Assembly: GCA_015060975.1 (NCBI GenBank)
Contig: SUXI01000010.1
Span: 17,514 to 81,513 of the forward strand
Source: Bacteroidales bacterium
Lineage (GTDB): Bacteria; Bacteroidota; Bacteroidia; Bacteroidales; Muribaculaceae
Reading direction: 5' to 3'
DNA: 64,000 nucleotides
Each line of letters opens with the position of its first letter. The stretch's first letter is position 1. Below are positions 17,972 through 26,847 of this stretch, piece by piece. The position numbers and the translations under genes are program-made. The notes beneath the pieces are model-generated. The model was given only the letters and a program-made list of their open reading frames with translations. It made no database searches and had not been told where the DNA came from.

Positions 17972-20161
17972 ATGTCTAAGTTAAGATTCAAAGTCGTAGA
18001 AGAAGCATACAACCGCAAGGCAACGCCGGTAGAAATACCTATTGAACGTCCAGATCAATATTATGGAAAATATGTTTTCAATAGGCAGAAGATGGCACAA
18101 TATCTTCCTAAAGATATATATGAAGCATTAGTTAATGCAATAGATAATAAAGAGCCGCTTTCACGACATGTTGCCGATAGTGTTGCTGAAGGAATGAAAC
18201 GATGGGCAATAGATAATGGAGCTCGGCATTATTCTCATTGGTTTCATCCATTAACCGATGGCACTGCAGAAAAACATGACGCATTTATTGACCTTGATGG
18301 AAATGGCGGTGTTGTGGAAGAATTTTCGGGGAAGCTGCTTGTTCAACAGGAACCCGATGCTTCGAGTTTCCCCAATGGTGGGATTCGTAATACTTTTGAA
18401 GCTCGAGGATATTCTGTGTGGGATGTTTCATCTCCGGCGTTTATATTGGGTAAGACGCTTTGTATTCCTACGATATTTATATCTTATACAGGAGAGTCTC
18501 TTGACTATAAGGCGCCGTTATTGCGAGCAATAAATAGTATCGATAAGGCGGCAACCGGAGTGGCACAATATTTTGACCCGTCAGTAAAACATGTTACATC
18601 TTATCTTGGATGGGAACAAGAATATTTTTTGGTTGATGAATCGTTATATTCGGCACGCCCCGATTTGGTTTTGACAGGTCGCACACTCATGGGGCATGAA
18701 AGCGCAAAAAACCAACAACTTGAAGATCATTATTTTGGTGCAATTCCTTCGCGTGTTGAGGCTTTTATGCTTGATCTTGAAATTGAGTGTCATAAATTAG
18801 GTATTCCGGCAAAAACACGTCACAATGAAGTGGCTCCGAATCAATTTGAGTTGGCTCCTATATTTGAAGAAACCAATCTTGCCAATGACCACAATTTGTT
18901 ATTGATGTCTTTAATTGCCGAAGTTGCTCGCAGGCATAAATTCCGTGTATTGCTTCATGAGAAGCCATTTGCCGGTGTAAATGGGTCGGGAAAACATAAT
19001 AATTGGAGTTTAGGTACAGATAAAGGAGTGTTATTGTTTGCTCCTGGGAGAACTCCTATGGGAAATTTGCAATTTATCACATTTGTTGTTAATGTGATGG
19101 CAGCAGTACATCGACATAATGGATTATTAAAAGCATCGATAATGTCGGCTACAAATAGCCATAGGTTAGGAGCAAATGAAGCTCCACCTGCAATAATCTC
19201 AATTTTTTTAGGTACGCAATTAAGTGGGATTTTAGCACAATTAGAACAAAGCACAAAAGATGAATTGATAAACCTTGCCGGGAAGGAAGGATTGTCGCTT
19301 GGAATGTCACAAATACCCGAGATTCTTGTAGATAATACCGATAGGAATCGCACATCACCATTTGCATTTACAGGGAATCGATTTGAGTTTAGAGCCGTTG
19401 GTTCTTCGGCTAATTGTGCATCGGCAATGATAGCTTTAAATGCTGCGGTGGCAGAGCAATTATTTGATTTCAAAGAAAAAGTAGATGCTCGTATCTCAAA
19501 TGGAGAAACATTAAATCATGCAATACTTGAAGAAATAAAAATCTTAATATCAGAATCAAAGTCAATCCATTTTGATGGGAATGGATATAGTGAGGAATGG
19601 AAGATTGAAGCGGCCAAGAGAGGTTTGGACTGTGAAATAAATGTCGCAAAGATTTTTGATGCCTATTTAGAGGATAAATCTATTGAAATGTTCCGAAAAA
19701 CAGGTGTATTTTCAAAAGTGGAGTTGGAGGCTCGCAATGAAGTGAAGTGGGAAATGTACACTAAAAAAGTGCAAATTGAGGCACGAGTGCTTGGTGATCT
19801 TGCAATTAATCATATAGTCCCTGTTGCGATGCGTTATCAAGCGTTTTTAGTTGACAATGTATTGAAATTACGAAAACTTTTCAGTGGCGAAAAAGGAGAG
19901 GATATAACAAATCGAGATATTGTAGCAATAGAAAGTATCGCATCTCATATAGCTAAGACAAAAGATGAGGTTGCAGAAATGATAGAGGCTCGAAAAAAAG
20001 CTAATCGCATTGAAAATGAAAGGGAAAAAGCAATTGCATATCATGATACCGTTGTTCCTTCAATGGCGAAGATAAGGGATTATTTAGATGCTCTTGAGTT
20101 GATGGTTGATAATGAGATGTGGCCATTGCCAAAATATAGAGAACTGTTATTTATACGATAA
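17972..20161 (+). CDS. glnN: Glutamine synthetase type III
   Basis: A 729-residue GSIII, the large glutamine synthetase of Bacteroidota and cyanobacteria, which makes glutamine from glutamate, ammonium and ATP. GSIII landmarks include HWFHPLTDGTAEKHDAF (about residue 90), the metal/glutamate-binding RHNEVAPNQFELAPIFE (about 285) and GSGKHNNWS (about 337), and a long C-terminal helical extension. Length fits the type III family and excludes the about 450-residue type I. It is monocistronic. A gene for nitrogen assimilation together with gdhA. Confidence 0.96.
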   Translation: MSKLRFKVVEEAYNRKATPVEIPIERPDQYYGKYVFNRQKMAQYLPKDIYEALVNAIDNKEPLSRHVADSVAEGMKRWAIDNGARHYSHWFHPLTDGTAEKHDAFIDLDGNGGVVEEFSGKLLVQQEPDASSFPNGGIRNTFEARGYSVWDVSSPAFILGKTLCIPTIFISYTGESLDYKAPLLRAINSIDKAATGVAQYFDPSVKHVTSYLGWEQEYFLVDESLYSARPDLVLTGRTLMGHESAKNQQLEDHYFGAIPSRVEAFMLDLEIECHKLGIPAKTRHNEVAPNQFELAPIFEETNLANDHNLLLMSLIAEVARRHKFRVLLHEKPFAGVNGSGKHNNWSLGTDKGVLLFAPGRTPMGNLQFITFVVNVMAAVHRHNGLLKASIMSATNSHRLGANEAPPAIISIFLGTQLSGILAQLEQSTKDELINLAGKEGLSLGMSQIPEILVDNTDRNRTSPFAFTGNRFEFRAVGSSANCASAMIALNAAVAEQLFDFKEKVDARISNGETLNHAILEEIKILISESKSIHFDGNGYSEEWKIEAAKRGLDCEINVAKIFDAYLEDKSIEMFRKTGVFSKVELEARNEVKWEMYTKKVQIEARVLGDLAINHIVPVAMRYQAFLVDNVLKLRKLFSGEKGEDITNRDIVAIESIASHIAKTKDEVAEMIEARKKANRIENEREKAIAYHDTVVPSMAKIRDYLDALELMVDNEMWPLPKYRELLFIR

Positions 20162-20194
20162 TAATATAATTAAACTAATAAAAAATAATTAGTG

Positions 20195-20923
20195 ATGAGA
20201 CAACGAGTATTTTTATTTTTAGTGATTTTAATGAGCGTTTTTTCGCAAAATATTTATTCAGGGACAAGATTATCAATACTTCGACCAAAAAGTTCAGTAA
20301 CTCACCAATGGCAATATTTGCCGTCGGGCGAAACTGTAACACAGCAAGGATTGAGAGATAAACAATATCCATTAAGTCTAAATCCATTGGCAACATATTT
20401 GCAGTCAGAAGAAATTAATGTTGAAGGGTGTGATTTAGGGATGACAGTGAGATATTATGTGTCAACAGTAGATACACATGCATTGAAATTTGAGTTGGTT
20501 GATGCCGATGGAAAGGTATGGTATTCGTTTATTGAAGAAAATCCGGAACTCAATACCTCTACAATGACAATAGGTCATGATGTTCACATAGGGAAGATTA
20601 AAGATGCCAAGAAGGTAATGATTAAAGTTTCATTGTCCGATGCATATAAAAGTGACGAGTCTATAAATATTGATGAGTTGGAATTATATTCACATAATGG
20701 TGCCGGCATTAATGATGTGATTGATGATAATCAAGAAATAAAAATAGTAGATAATTCTTTAATCATAAACAGTATTAGAGATTCATATATTGAAATTTGT
20801 GATTTGAGTGGTAAAGTTATAAAAAATGACATTTATAAAGGAGAAAATCAAATCACATTACCATTTGGATTTTATATTATAAAATTTGATGATAATAGCA
20901 TAAAGAAAGTATATATCCATTAA
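20195..20923 (+). CDS. Secreted orphan protein with T9SS-like C-terminus, paralog A
   Basis: About 242 residues. Residues 1-22 are a signal peptide (cleavage after about IYS). A conserved TRLSILRPxSSVTHQW block follows, then a beta-rich central domain, and a C-terminal 60 residues ending in ITLPFGFYIIKFDDNSIKKV, which resembles a type A T9SS sorting domain. The ATG at 20195 was chosen over an adjacent GTG. It is clearly paralogous to the protein at 22285-23028, sharing long blocks such as GCDLGMTVRY and VWYSF. No family recognised. It opens a four-gene cluster with a radical SAM enzyme. Confidence 0.75.
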   Translation: MRQRVFLFLVILMSVFSQNIYSGTRLSILRPKSSVTHQWQYLPSGETVTQQGLRDKQYPLSLNPLATYLQSEEINVEGCDLGMTVRYYVSTVDTHALKFELVDADGKVWYSFIEENPELNTSTMTIGHDVHIGKIKDAKKVMIKVSLSDAYKSDESINIDELELYSHNGAGINDVIDDNQEIKIVDNSLIINSIRDSYIEICDLSGKVIKNDIYKGENQITLPFGFYIIKFDDNSIKKVYIH

Positions 20924-20964
20924 TTTAAAGAATTATATATTTCTGGGTCTCGTTACATGATTAT

Positions 20965-22023
20965 ATGACAAAGCGAAAACTGATAAAGATATTACAAATA
21001 GCAAAGCGTACACGTTTTAATAAGGATTTGCTACGTTATTTATTAAATAAACTAAATAGCTTTAAATTGAGGCTATCAGGTTCTAATGAAGTTGCATATC
21101 CAACATGTATAATGCTTGAATTAACCAATCTGTGTAATATACAATGTATTACATGCCCTCGTCAATATGCCTATGGAAAAGCGATGGATAAGGGGCTAAT
21201 GCCATTGGAAAATGCAAAAAAAATAATAGATGAGATATATCCTTATTTGGATTCAATAGGATTGACAGGATTAGGTGAGACGCTTTTATATCCACAACTC
21301 GCCGAAATCGCATCATATATAAAATCTAAAAAAAGAAGTGTGGTAGTCTCATTATCAACAAATGCGAATGTGCCCGATTTTATTGATAAAATTAAGGGGG
21401 TATTACCGTATATTGATACAATTCAAGTTTCTACCGATGGAATAGGTGATGTATATGAGCAGGTTCGGGTTAAAGCGAAGTATAACGACTTGATTGAAAA
21501 TATAAAAAGTCTAATGCCTTTAGCTCAACAACATAGTGTTGATTTGATGTTTAATGTGGTTATTACCAAAGAGAATTATCATCAAATGGCACAACTCATA
21601 AAACTTGCCGATGAATTAGGAGTTTCATATCTTAATTTTAACTACTTTAATTTAGCGAGTGCAACCGATATTGATAATGATTATTATAAATTTTATTATA
21701 CCAAAGAGTTTGAACAAGCGTTAGCCGAAGCATATTCTATGGCAAATAATCATAAAAACGTCGAGGTTACAGGGTTGGACTTCAGAGGTAACACAGGTTT
21801 CCAAAAATGTCCATTCCCATGGTCGCATTATTATATTACATGGAATGGATGGGTAGTGCCGTGTTGCTCAAAGCCATTTCCTAAAATAATGAATTTTGGT
21901 AACGTGTATAATGATGGAGTAATGGATGTATTAAATAGTACTTCATTCATGAAATTCAGAGAAGGGTGGAGGCGAAACATACATCCGGCATTTTGCAATA
22001 AATGTCATTTCATTGATTTATGA
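20965..22023 (+). CDS. Radical SAM/SPASM domain enzyme
   Basis: A 352-residue protein. The radical SAM 4Fe-4S motif CxxxCxxC is seen as LCNIQCITCPRQ (about residues 55-65). A C-terminal SPASM-like region carries further cysteines (CPFPWSHYY, VPCCSKP, CNKCHF) that could bind auxiliary clusters. Such enzymes usually modify peptides, proteins or sugars. It lies between two paralogous secreted proteins and overlaps the small membrane protein by 4 nt, so a role in modifying or maturing those proteins is a reasonable but unproven inference. Confidence 0.88.
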   Translation: MTKRKLIKILQIAKRTRFNKDLLRYLLNKLNSFKLRLSGSNEVAYPTCIMLELTNLCNIQCITCPRQYAYGKAMDKGLMPLENAKKIIDEIYPYLDSIGLTGLGETLLYPQLAEIASYIKSKKRSVVVSLSTNANVPDFIDKIKGVLPYIDTIQVSTDGIGDVYEQVRVKAKYNDLIENIKSLMPLAQQHSVDLMFNVVITKENYHQMAQLIKLADELGVSYLNFNYFNLASATDIDNDYYKFYYTKEFEQALAEAYSMANNHKNVEVTGLDFRGNTGFQKCPFPWSHYYITWNGWVVPCCSKPFPKIMNFGNVYNDGVMDVLNSTSFMKFREGWRRNIHPAFCNKCHFIDL

Positions 22024-22271
22024 AACGATTAAAAATATGGTTGCAGGGGCTGTCATTTCGCACGGGCGTAGTGGTTATTATTTTGTCGGTAATATGTTAT
22101 GTTATTTCATTCGCTCAAATTTTATTACCAATTGGCACATCGGCAAAATGGGTAATATGGTTTGTGTTTTTTGGTATGGCAAAGACATTTCAATATAGTG
22201 GGTTGGCTATATTAGGAGTGGCAGGGATTCAGCGATTGAAACGATTTTGGAAAAAGAAAAAAAGAATATAA
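22020..22271 (+). CDS. Small two-helix membrane protein
   Basis: 83 residues with two hydrophobic segments (about 15-36 and 42-63) and a highly basic tail (RLKRFWKKKKRI). The ATG overlaps the radical SAM stop codon (ATGA), so translation is coupled. I recognise no family; it may anchor or assist the radical SAM enzyme at the inner membrane. Confidence 0.7.
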   Translation: MKRLKIWLQGLSFRTGVVVIILSVICYVISFAQILLPIGTSAKWVIWFVFFGMAKTFQYSGLAILGVAGIQRLKRFWKKKKRI

Positions 22272-22284
22272 ATATAGATTAAAG

Positions 22285-23028
22285 ATGGGCAAGAGATTGT
22301 TATTATTCGCTATTGTGTTGATGTGTGTGCAAAATATATATTCTGCAACAAGATTATCGATATTGCGTCCAACCAGTTCTGTTACTCATCAGTGGTATTA
22401 TTTGCCGGCTGGTGATGTTGTAACTCAGCAAGGACTTAAAGATGAATCATATCCGTTGGTTATAAATAATGGAACTAAAACATTGCTCAGGTCTGAGACA
22501 ATAAATATCAATGGGTGTGATTTAGGAATGACAGTGAGATATAAAGTGTCAACCAAAAACACTCATCCGGTAAATTTTGAACTTGTTGACGATTTTGGGA
22601 ATGTATGGTATTCATTTGTAGAAGAGTCTCCCGAAATAAATACCTCAACAATGACAATGGGGCATGTCGTGAATATTGGCAAGATTGAGGGTGCATCTAA
22701 TGTAAGTATTCAAGTGTCGCTTTCCGATGCCACATTAAGTGATGAGGCTATAAATATCATTGAGTTAGAGCTATATTCCTATAATGGATTGGCTGTGGAA
22801 ACCGGTATAGATAATATCTTTGACGATGCTTATGAAGTGTCGGTGAGTCGGGGGCAAGTTAATATAAAAAGTGAGAAACAAAGTGAGGTTGAAATATACG
22901 ATATAAGTAGTCGATTGATAAAAACAGATGTGGTGTGTCCCGGTATAAATGAAATTAAATTACCGGTAGGATTTTATATAATAAATATCGATGACGATAA
23001 AATCGTTAAAGTGTCAATCAATAATTAA
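22285..23028 (+). CDS. Secreted orphan protein with T9SS-like C-terminus, paralog B
   Basis: 247 residues. A signal peptide (residues 1-20, ending near IYSATR) is followed by the same TRLSILRPTSSVTHQW block and central domain as the protein at 20195-20923, and a T9SS-like tail ending in IKLPVGFYIINIDDDKIVKV. Similarity between the two is strongest in residues 20-170 and weaker in the linker before the sorting domain. Lies 13 nt after the small membrane protein gene, consistent with one operon. Function unknown. Confidence 0.75.
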   Translation: MGKRLLLFAIVLMCVQNIYSATRLSILRPTSSVTHQWYYLPAGDVVTQQGLKDESYPLVINNGTKTLLRSETININGCDLGMTVRYKVSTKNTHPVNFELVDDFGNVWYSFVEESPEINTSTMTMGHVVNIGKIEGASNVSIQVSLSDATLSDEAINIIELELYSYNGLAVETGIDNIFDDAYEVSVSRGQVNIKSEKQSEVEIYDISSRLIKTDVVCPGINEIKLPVGFYIINIDDDKIVKVSINN

Positions 23029-23082
23029 CCAAAAAGATTGACATTGCTCAAAGTTCCTTTAGGATTTTTCAAATAGATTTTG

Positions 23083-23090
23083 TAGTTTTG
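23083..23090 (+). promoter_or_regulatory. -7 element of RNA2
   Basis: TAGTTTTG matches TAnnTTTG immediately upstream of the structured RNA2. The -33 element is weak. Confidence 0.5.
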
Positions 23091-23094
23091 TAGT

Positions 23095-23431
23095 GCCCTA
23101 CGCCGAAGCTTTTCAAAGTGGCGGGTGGGGCAGACATATTAAAGGCGTTTATTGACGCTTCGGTTTTGACATTCTGAAATCGTAGGAAAATTTCAAATTG
23201 CAAGTTCAGAACCAAGCAACGATGAATGCCCCGTGGGTATGTTATATACAACCCTTCCTATGTCTTGTTGTCATTGGTGTATCCCTACGCCAATGACAAC
23301 CATAGGCATAGATTAGTGGTTATACATATCGGCGTGGGGCTTTAGCGTTGCTCGCTTCAACTTGCAAAGGCCATTCCTACGAGCCTCAGAATGTGAAGCG
23401 AGCAACAATGCAAGGGCTTCACGCTTTTTTT
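23095..23431 (+). ncRNA. Rod-shaped structured RNA, copy 2 (RNA2)
   Basis: A 5' hairpin (23095-23104 with 23120-23131), then a long rod with stems 23156-23161/23395-23400, 23169-23177/23386-23394, 23180-23188/23374-23382, 23198-23206/23359-23367, 23215-23221/23346-23352 and 23228-23232/23336-23340, capped by 23257-23262/23301-23306 and the perfect 11-bp hairpin 23267-23277/23290-23300. Loop sequences (TGAAA opposite GCC; AATTTCAAA opposite AGGCCA; ATGAAT opposite TTTAG) and GGCGTGG (23331-23337) match the other two copies. A terminator stem (23393-23399 with 23416-23422, then seven T's) ends it and shares bases with the outermost rod stem. Confidence 0.75.
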
Positions 23432-23470
23432 ATGCTCTTATTAATCCATTGTAAAACACAACGGCACAGT

Positions 23471-23496
23471 AGCCCTTGCCGTAAAAACAAAGGGCT
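23471..23496 (+). promoter_or_regulatory. Hairpin abutting the helicase start codon
   Basis: AGCCCTT (23471-23477) pairs with AAGGGCT (23490-23496), which ends one base before the ATG. The same left arm, extended to AGCCCTTGC (23471-23479), is also perfectly complementary over 9 nt to GCAAGGGCT (23410-23418) in the RNA2 terminator region. The two pairings exclude each other, so a translational switch is possible. Confidence 0.5.
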
Positions 23497-26400
23497 ATGA
23501 GCACCAAATTTTTCAACAACACACCCGGCAACACCCTTTTTGACAAGCTTAAAGGGATTGCAACAAATATGGCTTCTTTCGAGAGATTTCTCGCCGTTGT
23601 AGGCTTCTTTCGTTCCTCGGGATATTTCAAATTAAGAAAAGAATTAGGCGATATTTCTGAAATAAAAATATTGGTAGGAATAAATATCGATGACATCTTT
23701 CGCAAACACAACAAAGCGGTGTTAATGTTTGGCGATAGTGTAAAGGCAAAAGAGATATATGAAAACGGATTTAAGGAAGATATAATCAATTCAAAATATA
23801 GTCCCGAAGTTGAAGCCGGCATCATTCAGATGTGTGAAGATTTAATCGACGGTCGATTACAAATGCGTATATGTGCCGATAAAAATCTACATGCCAAATT
23901 CTACTTGTGTTTACCCATCGAACATAGTGAACATAGCGACGGTTGGGTAGTGATGGGTTCATCAAATATATCGGAATCGGGATTAGGATTGAAGCAACCG
24001 CCACAATATGAGCTAAACGTGGCGATGAAAGACTATGACGATGTAAAATATTGTCACGATGAATTTGTGGAACTATGGGAAAAGGCGATACCACTGAAAG
24101 CCGATGATATCGTATCGTATAAAAACAAGACACACTTAGGTTATCAGCCCACACCCTATGAATTGTATATCAAGGTACTTATCGACACATTTGGCAACCA
24201 AGTGGAAGATAATTTCACAATGGAATTGCCCCAAGGGGTCAAAGACTTGAAATATCAAAAAGATGCCGTGATTCAAGGATACCAAATGCTGATGGAGCAT
24301 AACGGATTGTTCCTTGCCGACGTTGTGGGGCTTGGAAAAACAATGATTGCCACGATGATAGCCAAACGGTTTGTGGAGGCCAATGGTGGCAACACAAATA
24401 TATTGGTTATTTATCCGCCGGCATTAGCCAAAAACTGGGCCGATGCGTTCAAACTATTTGGTATCAAAAACAAAGCACAATTTATTACCAATGGCAGTCT
24501 GTCAAAAATTCTTAAAGGTAAAGACCAATATAAAGATAAAAGCGAATTTGACTTGATTATCATTGATGAAGCCCATGGTTTCAGAAACGACACATCGGGA
24601 CGATATGACGAATTGCAAAAGATTTGCAAGGCTCCATGCGTGAACGGCGGCTTGTTACATAGCTATCAAAAGAAAGTAATGTTGCTCTCAGCCACTCCAC
24701 TTAATAATCGTCCGTCTGATTTATTAAATCAATTACTTCTATTTCAAAATAGTCAAAGTTGCACAATTGATGGTATTCCCAATCTCAAAGCATTCTTCTC
24801 TCCATTAATTCAAAACTATGACCGATTGATGCGAGAACGCGAAGAACGCGATGTAACAGCCGAAGTTGATAAAATATATGAAGCGATAAGAAATAAAGTT
24901 ATCGACAAAGTTACCGTGCGACGCACTCGCAACAATATACAAAATGACCCCGATTACAAAGCAGATATAGCATTGCAAGGCATTGTGTTTCCTCAGATAT
25001 TGCCACCTAATGAGTTGGTATATCAGATGGATAGCGACACAAGTGTGCGTTTTTACAAAACACTTAAAATGCTCACCGACAGCAAATCAGAGCAAAATCC
25101 ACTCGGCATAGGGCTTAACTATGCTCGCTATCGAGCAGTAGAATATCTCAAAGAGGAATATCGAGCAAAATATAAAAACGCAGTACATATAGGACAATCA
25201 TTGGCAGGGATATATCGTATTCACATGGTGAAACGCTTGGAAAGTAGTTTTTATGCTTTTAAAAAATCACTTGCCACACTATTGCGTATCACTACCGATA
25301 TGATAAAAATGTTTGAAGAAAACAAAGTTATCATAGCCCCCGACTTAAAGGTCAAGGACTTGCAAGCCAAAGATATGGAACTCGATGAAATAATCCAACT
25401 GGCTCTTGAAAAAGGCTATCTCGAAGAGGATATATTATATGAAGCCGAAGCCATTGCCCCCGAATTTCTTGAAATGCTACATTATGACAGGGTGGTTTTA
25501 GAGCAGTTGAACAATGATTGGAACAATGAAAACGAAGACCCCAAGTTTGACCTATTCCGCAACCGTCTTGAAACGGAGTTTATGAACGAGGATATAAATG
25601 CAAGTGGCAAACTTGTGCTATTCTCAGAGAGTGTAGATACACTCAATTATCTATACGACCGATTGACCACAGAGATAGGTCGCACCGATGTATTAAAAAT
25701 CACTGCGGCCAATCGCGACAGATTCCGTCAAATTATAGCCGACAACTTTGATGCCAATAACGACACCAAAGCCTCACAATATAACATCATTATCACATCA
25801 GATGTGTTGGCCGAGGGAGTGAATCTTCACCGGTCGAATGTGATAATTAATTACGACTCACCATGGAATGCAACCCGATTGATGCAACGCATAGGTCGTG
25901 TAAATCGTATCGGTTCGGTTGCTCCACGCATCTACAATTATATGTTCTATCCTTCGCGACAAGGTGATAGAGAGATTCAGCTATATAAGAACGCTCTTGT
26001 GAAACTTCAAGGTTTTCACTCGGCCTTTGGTGAAGATGCACAAATATACTCTCACGAGGAGATTGTAAAAGAATTCAAGATGTTTGACAGCAAAGTAAAA
26101 GATGTTATCGACAAAAAGATTGCTTTGCTACGAGAGGTTAGGGAGCTATACAATCGCGATAGAAATCTTTATAACAAAATCAAATCGTTGCCTATGAAAA
26201 GCCGAGCAATGCGTAATACCGGCAAACATAGCGGCAAATCAATTGTATTTGTGTCTTCTAATGTAAAAACTGAATTCTATCTTGCCTCATCGTCGAAAGT
26301 TGAAGCAATTGACTTTTTAGAGGCTGTGAAATATCTGAAAGCCAATCCCGAAGAACAACCCGCTACATTCACCAACGAGATGGTTCATTTCAACCATGTG

Positions 26401-26796
26401 AATGAGGCGTTGCAAAAATTCACATCAGAATATATCGAAGCGGCCGACACATCGTCAATCAATGTAACCCGCAAGGACCTTGACCGCACATCGCTCGAAG
26501 CAAACAGTTTCTTAAGAACAATAAAGCAAGTGAGCAATGATGACAGGCTAATATCTTATTGCGACACTCTCACAAAATATATCAACGAAGGGATATATCA
26601 AAAACTTCCCCGACGAATAAAGGAGCTATCTCGAAAGTATCGGAATGACCGGGCAAAAGTAAAATTAGCTCAATATGATATACTCCAAGATATCGAAAAA
26701 CTGGTGGGAGAGTATAAGACAATGAATAGTGACCAACGTCGTGACGCCCAAGATGTTTCCAATCCGTTGGTTATCATTTCCGAGACATTCGCATAA
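23497..26796 (+). CDS. PLD-SNF2 helicase of a methylation-linked defence system
   Basis: 1099 residues. An N-terminal phospholipase-D-like nuclease domain (residues 1-200) shows one HxK motif (LHAKFYL, about residue 131) and a GSSN element (about 154). Then a SNF2-type helicase: Walker A in DVVGLGKTM (about 275), DEAH box in IIIDEAHGF (about 356), motif III region LLSATPLNNRP, and helicase C with motif VI QRIGRVNRIG (about 797). It is followed by a large adenine methyltransferase. The pair resembles DrmD/DrmMI of class 1 DISARM or other helicase-methylase systems, but drmA, drmB and a separate drmC are absent. Foreign-DNA restriction is inferred. Confidence 0.85.
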   Translation: MSTKFFNNTPGNTLFDKLKGIATNMASFERFLAVVGFFRSSGYFKLRKELGDISEIKILVGINIDDIFRKHNKAVLMFGDSVKAKEIYENGFKEDIINSKYSPEVEAGIIQMCEDLIDGRLQMRICADKNLHAKFYLCLPIEHSEHSDGWVVMGSSNISESGLGLKQPPQYELNVAMKDYDDVKYCHDEFVELWEKAIPLKADDIVSYKNKTHLGYQPTPYELYIKVLIDTFGNQVEDNFTMELPQGVKDLKYQKDAVIQGYQMLMEHNGLFLADVVGLGKTMIATMIAKRFVEANGGNTNILVIYPPALAKNWADAFKLFGIKNKAQFITNGSLSKILKGKDQYKDKSEFDLIIIDEAHGFRNDTSGRYDELQKICKAPCVNGGLLHSYQKKVMLLSATPLNNRPSDLLNQLLLFQNSQSCTIDGIPNLKAFFSPLIQNYDRLMREREERDVTAEVDKIYEAIRNKVIDKVTVRRTRNNIQNDPDYKADIALQGIVFPQILPPNELVYQMDSDTSVRFYKTLKMLTDSKSEQNPLGIGLNYARYRAVEYLKEEYRAKYKNAVHIGQSLAGIYRIHMVKRLESSFYAFKKSLATLLRITTDMIKMFEENKVIIAPDLKVKDLQAKDMELDEIIQLALEKGYLEEDILYEAEAIAPEFLEMLHYDRVVLEQLNNDWNNENEDPKFDLFRNRLETEFMNEDINASGKLVLFSESVDTLNYLYDRLTTEIGRTDVLKITAANRDRFRQIIADNFDANNDTKASQYNIIITSDVLAEGVNLHRSNVIINYDSPWNATRLMQRIGRVNRIGSVAPRIYNYMFYPSRQGDREIQLYKNALVKLQGFHSAFGEDAQIYSHEEIVKEFKMFDSKVKDVIDKKIALLREVRELYNRDRNLYNKIKSLPMKSRAMRNTGKHSGKSIVFVSSNVKTEFYLASSSKVEAIDFLEAVKYLKANPEEQPATFTNEMVHFNHVNEALQKFTSEYIEAADTSSINVTRKDLDRTSLEANSFLRTIKQVSNDDRLISYCDTLTKYINEGIYQKLPRRIKELSRKYRNDRAKVKLAQYDILQDIEKLVGEYKTMNSDQRRDAQDVSNPLVIISETFA

Positions 26797-26847
26797 CACA
26801 TAAACAATCAACCAACCAATCAATCACCCTATTAACTTAAAATCATT

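Noticed and set aside
23095..23431. RNA2 as a retron, RNase P RNA or tmRNA
   Set aside because: No reverse transcriptase is encoded nearby, and the universal RNase P and tmRNA sequence signatures are absent.
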